Shown: in pieces, positions 7,921 through 16,130 of the stretch
How positions within the stretch are numbered: the stretch's first letter is position 1
How the letters are laid out: each line of letters opens with the position of its first letter
The notes under the pieces: model-generated
Database searches by the model: none
What the model saw: the letters and a program-made list of their open reading frames with translations, nothing else
What the model was told of the DNA's origin: nothing
Program-made: the position numbers and the translations under genes
DNA from: Eubacterium sp. An11
GTDB taxonomy: Bacteria; Bacillota; Clostridia; Lachnospirales; Lachnospiraceae
DNA length: 64,000 nucleotides
Reading direction: 5' to 3'
NCBI RefSeq assembly: GCF_002161065.1
Contig: NZ_NFLV01000006.1
Location: 1 to 64,000, forward strand

Positions 7921-8976
7921 TTATTTCTTTAACTTTTTCGCTGCAATGAAAGTGGCAACAACTGTGCGGACGATGGCTTCCAGATCCGCCTCGTTAACCT
8001 CTTCCTGTTCCTCCGGAACACTGAGCGCAGCCGTAACGATGGACATGCTGTATACTTCCTCAGCGGTACATCCACGGCTCAGATCATTGATCGGAGCATT
8101 CAGTCCCTGCAGTACAGGGCCGACTGCTGTATAGCCGCCCAGACGGGAGGCGATCTTGTAACCGATATTTCCTGCGTTAATATCAGGGAAAATAAAGGTA
8201 TTCGCCTGTCCGGCAACCGGTGAACCCGGGCACTTGATGCTTGCCACATCCGGTGATACGGAGGCATCAAACTGAATCTCGCCTTCCACTGCCAGATCAG
8301 GTGCAGCTTCTTTAATCTTCTTTGTTGCGTTGGCTACCTTTGTCACAGAAGGTCCCTTGCCGGAACCCAGTGTGGAGTAAGACAGCATAGCCACTTTAGG
8401 GTCAATACCGAAGACCTTTGCGGTCTTTGCAGATTCGATTGCGATTTCAACCAGATCATCTTCAGAAGGATCAATGTTAATCGCACAGTCTCCCATGGCG
8501 ATCTTCTCGTCTCCACGAACGAGAATAAAGCAGGAGCTCACAATCTTGTTGCCTGGTTTCGTCTTAATCAGCTGCAGAGCCGGACGTACAGTATCTGCGG
8601 TGGAGTAAGTTGCTCCGCCCAGAAGACAGTCAGCCTTACCCATCTTCACCAGCATCGTTCCAAAGTAATTGCTCTGGGACAATGCTTTCCGGCACTGTTC
8701 CTCTGTCATCTTGCCTTTACGAAGCTTGACCATCTCAGCAACCATGGCATCCATCTCCGGATAGCCGGCCGGATCAATAATAGAACACTTCTCAATGTTA
8801 TAATTGCCTGCCTTGGCTGCTGCCTTCACCTCTTCCTCTGTTCCGAGGAGGATGACGCCCAGAATGCCCTCTGCAGTCAGCTTGTCAGCCGCATCAAGGA
8901 TTCTGTTGTCAGTTCCCTCTGTAAAGACAATCGTACGAGGATTCTTCTTCAATGTTTCAATCATTTTGGTTAACAT
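7921..8976 (-). CDS. pta: Phosphate acetyltransferase
   Basis: 351 residues from the ATG at 8976, preceded by GGAGG; upstream in-frame codons lack a ribosome binding site. It is a short-form phosphotransacetylase (acetyl-CoA + Pi to acetyl phosphate + CoA), with the family segments ADCLLGGATYSTADTVRPAL, DCAINIDPSEDDL, SYSTLGSGKGPSV and FPDINAGNIGYKIASRLG. No acetate kinase gene is next to it, which is unusual because pta and ackA are often paired. No encapsulation-type N-terminal helix is seen, so it should act in the cytosol rather than in the microcompartment encoded further on. Confidence 0.93.
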   Translation of the reverse strand: MLTKMIETLKKNPRTIVFTEGTDNRILDAADKLTAEGILGVILLGTEEEVKAAAKAGNYNIEKCSIIDPAGYPEMDAMVAEMVKLRKGKMTEEQCRKALSQSNYFGTMLVKMGKADCLLGGATYSTADTVRPALQLIKTKPGNKIVSSCFILVRGDEKIAMGDCAINIDPSEDDLVEIAIESAKTAKVFGIDPKVAMLSYSTLGSGKGPSVTKVANATKKIKEAAPDLAVEGEIQFDASVSPDVASIKCPGSPVAGQANTFIFPDINAGNIGYKIASRLGGYTAVGPVLQGLNAPINDLSRGCTAEEVYSMSIVTAALSVPEEQEEVNEADLEAIVRTVVATFIAAKKLKK

Positions 8977-9335
8977 TCTCTGAACCTCCAAAAGTATGTT
9001 GCATCCCGTTTTTTCATTTACTATAAATGAAATGTAAATCAACCCAGTGTAATTTATCCTTCTTTTATTGTAAACTCCCTGTCCCTTTTTTTCAACAGAC
9101 GGTTGCGATAAATTTTTGCCGGAAATACATAAGAAAATGTTTTTCAGTCAAACGCATTTGTGCAAATCGCCACAGGGGACAGCAACATTTTCCCCTATGA
9201 CCATCGGATATGGGGAGTTTCTTTCCCTTCCAATCAGCACGTATCGTGCAAAATGGAGCCTGTGAGGCACGGCCGCTTTTATCACTCTGATACATCCGTT
9301 GTACCGTCGGCTTCCGCACAGCGGCGTTTCAACAA
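8977..9335. other. 359-bp intergenic region, nothing recognised
   Basis: The pta upstream region and the 3' flank of the VanW gene. No RNA family, clear terminator or convincing small gene was seen. Confidence 0.4.
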
Positions 9336-10988
9336 TTATTCTGTAATTCCCGTGGCGTCCCCGGCCGCCGGAGCACTGCCGGTGGTTTCATCAGCCGCAG
9401 CTGTATCTTCCGCCGGAGCAGCCTCCTTTGTTCCGACCCGGACTACCCGGTCCTTTTTGCGGTATACGCAGTAAGCCTCTTTCTTAGTGGAAATCTTTTT
9501 ACCGCTGCCATCGTAAATATTCCGGTAGGTCTGAACCACATATCCGTCATGACCGGAGGAAACCACTGTGCTGGTGCCCGCGTCCATGTCCGGATCATCC
9601 TGATATACTGTGCCGCAGGAATTTACCTGGAGGGTCTCCGCCGTCATCTCCACATGGGTGTCATCCAGCTTGGCGCCATAGATGGCACATGTCACTTCGC
9701 CGTCCGAATAAGACGCCTTAATCTTAATCGGATAATCGGTATCATTTTTAAACTGATAATCCGGTCCTCCCCAGGACACAGTGGCGTCCATGCCGATACC
9801 GATATAGGACGACACGTAGGAATGGTTGTGATGCTCCACGATCTTCAGATTGGACAATAAAGTTGCCTTATAAAGCGTCGAAGATACCTGGCAGATACCT
9901 CCGCCGATCTCCTGCACCGATTCTCCGTTGGAATAGGCCGGCGCCGCCTGATATCCCCGCTCGGTGGTTCTCTCTCCCAGGGCGTCATTATAAGAAAATG
10001 TCTCGCCCGGCAGCAGGATGATGCCGTTCAGCGTCTCTGCCGCCAGCTTCACATTGGATATCCTGGCGCCGGAGCCTCCCACGCTGGTGGTACAGCTTCC
10101 CAGCTTATCTTTAAATAAATGCTTCTTCAGCTTCCTGGTTGTGATCTTCGGCTTCTTTACTTTTAGCGGCACAACTACGTCTTCGCCTTCCGCAGCCGCG
10201 TCAAAAGATGCCCTGGCGCTGTCCACATCAAAACTGATACCCTTGACAGATTTCACGATCTTATAATCGTGGTCCGGGTCCAAAGTGGCGTTGGACTTCT
10301 TTGTGTGGATCTCATCATAAATAGCCTGAATATCTGTGCCTTCCACCTGCCCCGTAAGCATCGGGCTCTCGATCACCGTGTCAAAATCCGCCTTCGCCAC
10401 GGCATCCCTGATCTCCTCCGTCAGCTTCTCCTTATCCACGGAGACACCGGTCTTTCCTTTGTGAAGCACCAGTGAATCTCCCGTCACCTCATAAGTGGTC
10501 TGCACCGTCGTATTGATAGAAGACAAACCAGAGGCATCGATGCTGTCCGACAGCGCAGCTTCATCGCCTACCTGTGGATTCTGTACAAAATCCTGACCAA
10601 ACACTTTACTTTTCAGGAGCGCCGCTCCTCTCGTCAGGAAACTGCCATGGCCGTAATCCATCGCCTTCCCGGCGGCTCCTTCCGCATCTATGGAAAGGCA
10701 GGGATACATCCCCACCTGATAGTCCGCTCCGCTGGCGTTCACCGTGAGAACCGCTTCCCCGTACTCTTCTTCAAAGGCGGTCTGTACCCGGTCCGCCGCC
10801 TGCTCCACTGTCAGGCCTCCGACTTCCGTCCCGTTTATCTGCACTCCGTCCAGAATCGTATTTTTTTCTGTCATGGAACAGGTCAGCAGATAACCTGCGC
10901 AGAGTACTGCCAGAACGGATATTCCCAGCAGTCCCCGTTTTTTTCTCTGTCTTTTTTTCTCCTGCTTTCTTTCCTGTCTTCTGCCCAT
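9336..10988 (-). CDS. VanW family protein with G5 domain, membrane anchored
   Basis: 550 residues. A highly basic start (MGRRQERKQEKKRQRKKR) precedes a membrane segment (about 19-38), so the protein is anchored with the rest outside. Residues about 45-300 contain two peptidoglycan-binding-like (PG_binding_4) units (VEQAADRVQTAF, DKEKLTEEIRDAV). About 320-450 is the VanW domain, with the hallmark PGETFSYNDALGERTTERGY and GGGICQVSSTLY. About 475-525 is a G5 domain (QTYRNIYDGSGKKISTKKE). The tail is rich in Ala, Glu and Thr. It is presumably a cell-wall surface protein; biochemical function is unknown for the family. It has no operon partner here. Confidence 0.88.
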   Translation of the reverse strand: MGRRQERKQEKKRQRKKRGLLGISVLAVLCAGYLLTCSMTEKNTILDGVQINGTEVGGLTVEQAADRVQTAFEEEYGEAVLTVNASGADYQVGMYPCLSIDAEGAAGKAMDYGHGSFLTRGAALLKSKVFGQDFVQNPQVGDEAALSDSIDASGLSSINTTVQTTYEVTGDSLVLHKGKTGVSVDKEKLTEEIRDAVAKADFDTVIESPMLTGQVEGTDIQAIYDEIHTKKSNATLDPDHDYKIVKSVKGISFDVDSARASFDAAAEGEDVVVPLKVKKPKITTRKLKKHLFKDKLGSCTTSVGGSGARISNVKLAAETLNGIILLPGETFSYNDALGERTTERGYQAAPAYSNGESVQEIGGGICQVSSTLYKATLLSNLKIVEHHNHSYVSSYIGIGMDATVSWGGPDYQFKNDTDYPIKIKASYSDGEVTCAIYGAKLDDTHVEMTAETLQVNSCGTVYQDDPDMDAGTSTVVSSGHDGYVVQTYRNIYDGSGKKISTKKEAYCVYRKKDRVVRVGTKEAAPAEDTAAADETTGSAPAAGDATGITE

Positions 10989-11179
10989 AATTCATCATAC
11001 CTTCTTTATTATAATTCTCCGTTTGCTTTTGGACTATTGTAGTATATTTCCCCGAAAAAGAAAAGCGAAACATTCCAAAATATGACGAATTATGTTTTTT
11101 TATTTTTACGCTAAAAAAGGACGCCAGGCTGGCGGCAAGCGATTCTGTCTGATCTCTTGTCATACCAGCCGGCCCCCTG

Positions 11180-13273
11180 TCACGCCTCTGTTTTCTCTTC
11201 CGGCAGAAGATTTCTCATACCATTCAGGCTGATGCACAGAGTCGACGTATTATGAAGAAGCGCAGATACCGTCGGCGGCAGAACTCCCAGAACCCCCAGA
11301 ACAATAAGCCCGGCATTGAAGCCCATGATAGCCCTGTAGTTATTCTGGATCCTCCTCATCAGACAGTTGCTGATGGCTTTTAATGTGACGATCTCCTGCA
11401 GATCATCTTCTCCGATGGTGATATCGGCAATCTCTCTGGCAATCTCCGCACCGTCGCTGATGGCAATGCCCACATCTGCAGCTGAGAGCGCCGGCGAATC
11501 ATTGATGCCGTCACCGATCATGATGACTTTCCGGCCGGCCTTTTTCTCTTTCTCAATGAATCCGGCCTTGTCTTCCGGCAGCACTTCAGAATAGTACTCG
11601 TCCACGCCCACCCGGGCAGCGATGGATCTGGCGGTCCTCTCACTGTCTCCGGTCATCATGACCACCTTTTCGATTCCGATTTCTTTTAACTGTCTTATGA
11701 CATCCGCCGCTTCCTCCCGCAGAGGATCTTCAATGCAGATGACAGCGGCCAGTTTTCCTTCCATGGCCATATAAAGATGAGAATACTCATCCGGCAGCTG
11801 CCGGAATGTTTCTTCCATCCCCTCCGGTATCATACATTTTTCATCCTCAAAAACAAAATGATAACTGCCGATGATCACTTTCTTATCATCAATCTTTGAG
11901 GAAATGCCATGGGCAATGATATATTCCACTTTGGAATGAAGTTCCTCATGGACAAGGCCCTTGTCCATGGCCGCCTGTACCACGGCTTTCGCCATGGAAT
12001 GTGGAAAATGTTCCTCCAGACAGGCGGCTGTCCGGAGCAGCTCGTCCTCCTCCTCGCCGTTGAAGGATACCACGTCCACCACCGTCGGCCGCGCCTTGGT
12101 AAGGGTTCCGGTCTTATCAAAGACGATGGTATTCGCTTCCGCCACAGCTTCCATGGATTTGCCTCCCTTGACTGTGATCTTGTAGCCGCTGGCCTCCCGG
12201 ATGGCGGACAGCACAGAAATCGGCATGGCCAGTTTCAGCGCACAGGAGAAGTCCACCATAAGCACGGAAAGTGCTTTTGTGGTATTTCTGGTCAGCAAGT
12301 ACGTCAGTCCGGTTCCCAGCAGAGTGTATGGCACCAGTTTGTCCGCCAGATGTTCTGCCTTACTTTCCAGCGTGGACTTCAGCCGCTCGGATTCTTCAAT
12401 CATGGTGACGATTTTTTCAAAACGGCTGGAACCGTTGATTTCTTTTACCCGCAGCGTGATTTCCCCTTCTTCCACCACCGTGCCGGCGTAGACGTAGCCG
12501 TCCCCGCATTTGTGGACCGGTAGTGCTTCACCGGTGAGGGAGGCCTGATTGACCATGGCTTCGCCCTCTGTCACCGTACCGTCAAAAGGGATCACATTTC
12601 CCATATGTACCCGGACCAGATCTCCTTCCTGAATCTCATGCACCGGCACCAGCACCTCCTGTCCATCGCGCACCAGCCATACTTTGCTGATGTTTAAGGA
12701 CATACTGCTGGCCAGATCATCCACCGATTTCTTATGAGTCCATTCCTCGAGGATCTCTCCGACTCCCAGCAGAAACATAATGGAAGAGGCCGTATTGATA
12801 TTGCCACGGACCATGGAGATGGCGATGGCCGTGCCGTCCAGCACAGGCACTTCTATCTTCCCCTTTGCCAGGGTCCCAAGGCCGTGTTTGATATATTTTA
12901 TGGATTTCACCGCCGTGAGAATCGCCCGCAGAGGATAAGGAATAAACAGCCGGCTTCCGTAATAGAGAACGATCCGGTTAATCAATTTATCCCAGTACTC
13001 CTGATTCAGTCTGCGGCTGCTGCTTTGACGGCATTCTTCCGGCACTTTCACATCGGCCGGGCGGAACTCTCTGAGCATCCGGAGGATGTTGTCCCGCTCT
13101 CCCGTATACCGGATCACGATATTGCCGGTGCGTTCCTGCACATCCACAGACTCCACGGGTTCTTTCAGACTCAAATAATACTGAAGCGCATCCGCCTGTT
13201 CGCAGGACAGCTTTTTCTGACAACTCTGCAGACGGATCCTTCCCCGGATTTCATGTTTGATCTTAAACTTCAT
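11180..13273 (-). CDS. P1B-type heavy-metal translocating ATPase
   Basis: 697 residues. The catalytic core is intact: SLTGEALP (246-253), phosphorylation motif DKTGTLT with Asp386, and the hinge GDGIND. The N-terminal 75 residues resemble an HMA-like fold but have no CxxC metal site. The sixth-helix metal motif reads DFSCALKLAMP rather than CPC or SPC, so the cation is uncertain. The start overlaps the end of the 101-residue protein gene by 11 bp, implying translational coupling; a 26-codon gene precedes both. Together these form a three-gene metal-transport unit in the membrane. Confidence 0.9.
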   Translation of the reverse strand: MKFKIKHEIRGRIRLQSCQKKLSCEQADALQYYLSLKEPVESVDVQERTGNIVIRYTGERDNILRMLREFRPADVKVPEECRQSSSRRLNQEYWDKLINRIVLYYGSRLFIPYPLRAILTAVKSIKYIKHGLGTLAKGKIEVPVLDGTAIAISMVRGNINTASSIMFLLGVGEILEEWTHKKSVDDLASSMSLNISKVWLVRDGQEVLVPVHEIQEGDLVRVHMGNVIPFDGTVTEGEAMVNQASLTGEALPVHKCGDGYVYAGTVVEEGEITLRVKEINGSSRFEKIVTMIEESERLKSTLESKAEHLADKLVPYTLLGTGLTYLLTRNTTKALSVLMVDFSCALKLAMPISVLSAIREASGYKITVKGGKSMEAVAEANTIVFDKTGTLTKARPTVVDVVSFNGEEEDELLRTAACLEEHFPHSMAKAVVQAAMDKGLVHEELHSKVEYIIAHGISSKIDDKKVIIGSYHFVFEDEKCMIPEGMEETFRQLPDEYSHLYMAMEGKLAAVICIEDPLREEAADVIRQLKEIGIEKVVMMTGDSERTARSIAARVGVDEYYSEVLPEDKAGFIEKEKKAGRKVIMIGDGINDSPALSAADVGIAISDGAEIAREIADITIGEDDLQEIVTLKAISNCLMRRIQNNYRAIMGFNAGLIVLGVLGVLPPTVSALLHNTSTLCISLNGMRNLLPEEKTEA

Positions 13274-13568
13274 GGGAATCTTCTTCCTCAGCGGTCTCCA
13301 CTACCTCTTCTTCTTCCCCGGCAGCCCGCTCTTCATTCATCTGCTGGGCTTCCGCATAAATGTCTTCCGCATTTTCCTGAATGGTGGATGCGGTATTCAT
13401 AATACATTCTTTCGCGCGGAGCGCCGCCGCAGTACAGTTCGTGTATACTTTCTTTGCTTCCCTGCTGGACAAAATCTTGATTCCGGCAGTTCCAAACAAC
13501 ACGCCCGCCGCGAAAATTCCCGTTTTCTTTCCGTCAATTTTTGATAAACATTTTAAACAATTTAACAT
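13263..13568 (-). CDS. DUF6110-like small protein, partner of the P1B ATPase
   Basis: 101 residues: CLKCLSKIDGKKT, a single hydrophobic stretch (about 15-30, GIFAAGVLFGTAGIKIL), a helical middle, and a Glu-rich C-terminus (EEEEVVETAEEEDSHE) that could bind cations. Proteins of this size and form (DUF6110, from memory) are commonly encoded beside heavy-metal ATPases of this type in Clostridia. The 11-bp overlap with the ATPase gene supports a joint function. The GGAGG ribosome binding site overlaps the stop codon of the 26-residue gene upstream. Exact role unknown. Confidence 0.75.
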   Translation of the reverse strand: MLNCLKCLSKIDGKKTGIFAAGVLFGTAGIKILSSREAKKVYTNCTAAALRAKECIMNTASTIQENAEDIYAEAQQMNEERAAGEEEEVVETAEEEDSHEV

Positions 13569-13579
13569 GCAAGTTCCTC

Positions 13580-13660
13580 CTATTTGTGCTTATACCCGGT
13601 ATACATTGTCATAAACAAACAAAAAATAAGAGCCCACGCCCAGAATTTATGTTTTTCCAT
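13580..13660 (-). CDS. 26-residue single-helix membrane peptide, first gene of the P1B ATPase operon
   Basis: The frame begins MEKHKFWAWALIFCLFM and ends TMYTGYKHK, so a basic end, one aromatic membrane helix and a second basic end. AGGGAGG lies 7 nt before the ATG at 13660. Its TAG stop at 13580-13582 overlaps the TAGGAGG site of the next gene, which argues for translation. It resembles the small DUF6219-type proteins I recall from similar operons; that identification is from memory. It is probably a subunit or regulator of the ATPase. It is too short for most automatic gene callers. Confidence 0.65.
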   Translation of the reverse strand: MEKHKFWAWALIFCLFMTMYTGYKHK

Positions 13661-13788
13661 TTGACAATCCTCCCTGTTTTCTAATTTTCTTCTTATTTTA
13701 ACTCTATATTCTGAGTATTTCCATATTTTTTCTCTTATTGAAAAACTTTATCAATAATTGGCGTTATAACACACTATATTCAGTGCAC

Positions 13789-13822
13789 GAAAAAAGACAC
13801 GGCAATAAATACCGTGTCTTTC
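13789..13822 (-). terminator. Terminator after tRNA-Tyr
   Basis: Minus-strand stem AAGACACGG/CCGTGTCTT followed by six T, 7 nt after the tRNA 3' end. Confidence 0.85.
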
Positions 13823-13828
13823 AGGCAA

Positions 13829-13910
13829 TGGGCGGAGGTGGATTCGAACCACCGAAGCAATTTGCAGCAGATTTACAGTCTGTCCCCTTTGGCCACTCGG
13901 GAATCCACCC
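13829..13910 (-). tRNA. tRNA-Tyr (anticodon GTA)
   Basis: 82 nt with a long variable arm, as expected for bacterial tRNA-Tyr. Acceptor stem GGGTGGA pairs with TCCGCCC with one G-T pair; the anticodon loop reads CTGTAAA; the T loop is GGTTCGAATCC. CCA is not encoded. An intrinsic terminator follows directly. Confidence 0.95.
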
Positions 13911-13970
13911 ATTCAATATGCAATTAACATATCTGACAGTTCTTTATTATAACGGATATGCACACAAAAA

Positions 13971-16085
13971 TCAAGCAGTTTTTCTGAAAATCGCTTTGAG
14001 AAGAATCGCTGATGTGGCAGGGAGGGTAATTTCCAGAACGCCGCCCCGTACCGGACAGACTTCCGGCTCCAGTGTGAAGCCCGACTCGCTGCTCATGATC
14101 AGCCGCTGCAGATCCTCCTGTTCCGTGATGCCCACTTCCCATACAGGCACCCGGACCTTCGCCTCGTCAAAACCTCCGTTGATGAGGATGACCATTTTCT
14201 CCTGCTCTGTAAACCGTCCGTAGCAGATCACTTTATAGGCTCCCTGCAGATATTTGAGAGAACCGGTGATCAATGCCTGATGCTCTTTATGAATCCGTAT
14301 CATCTGCCGGTGATACTCGATGAGCGCCTGATCTTCCCGTCCCCACGGATAGGTTCTCCGGTTATCCGGGTCCGTCCATCCGGTCACTCCGGCTTCATCC
14401 CCGTAATACAGAGTCGGCGCTCCCGGCCAGGTCATCTGCAGCATCACCGCCGCACGCATGACAGCCTTATTGACATTGTGGTCGGCAGCCTCCGGGCCCA
14501 GGGATTCTGTTCTTCCCACCGTCTGATTGGTCCTTGTGAGAAAACGGGAATGATCATGGTTGGACAGCTCATTCATGGCCACCAGCACCGATGGATACTG
14601 GAACCGGGACATATGATAGATCATCGAATCCAGGAACGCCTGTGTATTGCCAAGAAGGTCGCTCCTCTTCTCGTCGCTGTGCTTCTCCATCCCCGTAAAA
14701 AACCAGGTAACCGGTTCCATAAAGGCATTATAATTCATCACCGTATCCCACTGGTCGCCTTCCAGCCAGTCGCCGGGATCCGCATACTGTTCCGCCAGAA
14801 TAATGGCGTTCGGATTGGCCTCCTTGACCGCCTTACGGAAATCTCTCCAGAACTGGTGGTTCATTTCCTCGCTGTACCCCAGATCGGCAGCAACGTCCAG
14901 GCGCCATCCGTCTGCATTATATGGCGGAGAGACCCATTTTCGTCCGATATTTAAAATGTAATCATACAGCTGACGGGAGCCTTCATAATTTAACTTGGGC
15001 AGTGTCCGGTGTCCCCACCAGCCGTCGTACTCCTCATTGTACGGCCATTCATCTTCATTATAGAACTTAAAGTAATTGTGATACGGGCTGTTCTTATCCA
15101 CGTAAGCGCCCTTCTCATAACCGTACTGGTTCTCATAGAGCCTCTCCGCATCCATCCATTTATTGAAAGATCCACAATGGTTAAACACGCCGTCAAGGAT
15201 CACCTTCATGCCTCTTTTATGAACCTCTTCCACAAACTTCGCAAAAAACGCGTTGCTGGCCTCCAGATTCCTCTTGTCCGTCACTCTGGAAATATATTTG
15301 GCAGCCTGAATATTGTTAAAGGCTCCTTCCGGCAGGACCTCGCCCTCGTCCACCACGATTTTTGTAAAATGAGGATCCACATAATCATAATCCTGGATAT
15401 CATATTTATGATTGGACGGAGATACAAAGATCGGATTCAGATACAGCACATCCACTCCCAGATCCTGCAGATAATCCAAATGATCAAGGACTCCCTGCAG
15501 ATCGCCGCCGTAAAACTCCCGGACACCCATCTGCGCCGGATACTTATTCCAGTCTCTCACCCGGGTCACCGGTTCTCCGATATAAATGTACTCTCTGTCC
15601 AGCACATCATTGGTCGGATCCCCGTTGGCAAAACGATCCACGTAAATCTGATAGAAAATGGCTCCTTTCGCCCAGTCCGGTGTGGAGAATCCCGGCGTCA
15701 CCCTGTAATTAAAAAACGGCTCCAGTTCCTTTGTCGGTCCCTTTTTATTGAAAAAACAGGTTTTACCGCCCGCGTGTATCTCAAAATAGTACACGAGCAC
15801 TTCTTCTCCCATGGTGATCTCTATCTCATAGAAATCAAAAAGCCTGTCGTGAGAAGCAATCTGCATTTCCGTCCGTTCTTTTTCGGTGCAGAAATACACA
15901 TGCTCCACATTATCTCTTGCAGTCCGGAAACGAATTCTCACCGTATCTCCTGCCTCTGGTTCCATCGGCTCCACAAAGTTAGGCCCTCCATCCGTAAAGA
16001 GCGCCTGCTGATTCAAAATCGGCTTCGTTCTCTGGATGTGTAACTGGACCTTCTCTGATAATGACAGATTCTGAAACATTCCCAT
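13971..16085 (-). CDS. GH13 alpha-amylase family enzyme (neopullulanase/cyclomaltodextrinase-like)
   Basis: 704 residues with no signal peptide, so probably cytosolic. Residues 1-130 form an N-terminal beta-sandwich of the CBM34 kind found in neopullulanases. The catalytic barrel starts at about 140 (GAIFYQIYVDRFANGD). Key residues are visible: Asp397 nucleophile in DGWRLDV, Glu432 acid/base in ILAEQY, and Asp511 in LSNHDHSR; DGVFNH (298-303) and YYGDEAG are also present. It should hydrolyse alpha-1,4 (and perhaps alpha-1,6) links in maltodextrins, supplying substrate for phosphorylases such as the GlgP encoded at 45-48 kb. GAGGGG precedes the ATG at 16085. Confidence 0.9.
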   Translation of the reverse strand: MGMFQNLSLSEKVQLHIQRTKPILNQQALFTDGGPNFVEPMEPEAGDTVRIRFRTARDNVEHVYFCTEKERTEMQIASHDRLFDFYEIEITMGEEVLVYYFEIHAGGKTCFFNKKGPTKELEPFFNYRVTPGFSTPDWAKGAIFYQIYVDRFANGDPTNDVLDREYIYIGEPVTRVRDWNKYPAQMGVREFYGGDLQGVLDHLDYLQDLGVDVLYLNPIFVSPSNHKYDIQDYDYVDPHFTKIVVDEGEVLPEGAFNNIQAAKYISRVTDKRNLEASNAFFAKFVEEVHKRGMKVILDGVFNHCGSFNKWMDAERLYENQYGYEKGAYVDKNSPYHNYFKFYNEDEWPYNEEYDGWWGHRTLPKLNYEGSRQLYDYILNIGRKWVSPPYNADGWRLDVAADLGYSEEMNHQFWRDFRKAVKEANPNAIILAEQYADPGDWLEGDQWDTVMNYNAFMEPVTWFFTGMEKHSDEKRSDLLGNTQAFLDSMIYHMSRFQYPSVLVAMNELSNHDHSRFLTRTNQTVGRTESLGPEAADHNVNKAVMRAAVMLQMTWPGAPTLYYGDEAGVTGWTDPDNRRTYPWGREDQALIEYHRQMIRIHKEHQALITGSLKYLQGAYKVICYGRFTEQEKMVILINGGFDEAKVRVPVWEVGITEQEDLQRLIMSSESGFTLEPEVCPVRGGVLEITLPATSAILLKAIFRKTA

Positions 16086-16130
16086 GATCGTCCCCTCAAT
16101 TCATCTTTCTTTTTGCTGAGTCGCACAACA

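Noticed and set aside
7921-8976. Pta considered as the missing microcompartment phosphotransacylase
   Set aside because: It is a classical Pta, not PduL, lies some 14 kb from the BMC locus and shows no targeting helix.
15009-16043. 344-codon plus-strand frame opposite the GH13 gene
   Set aside because: Antisense shadow of a gene with intact catalytic residues.
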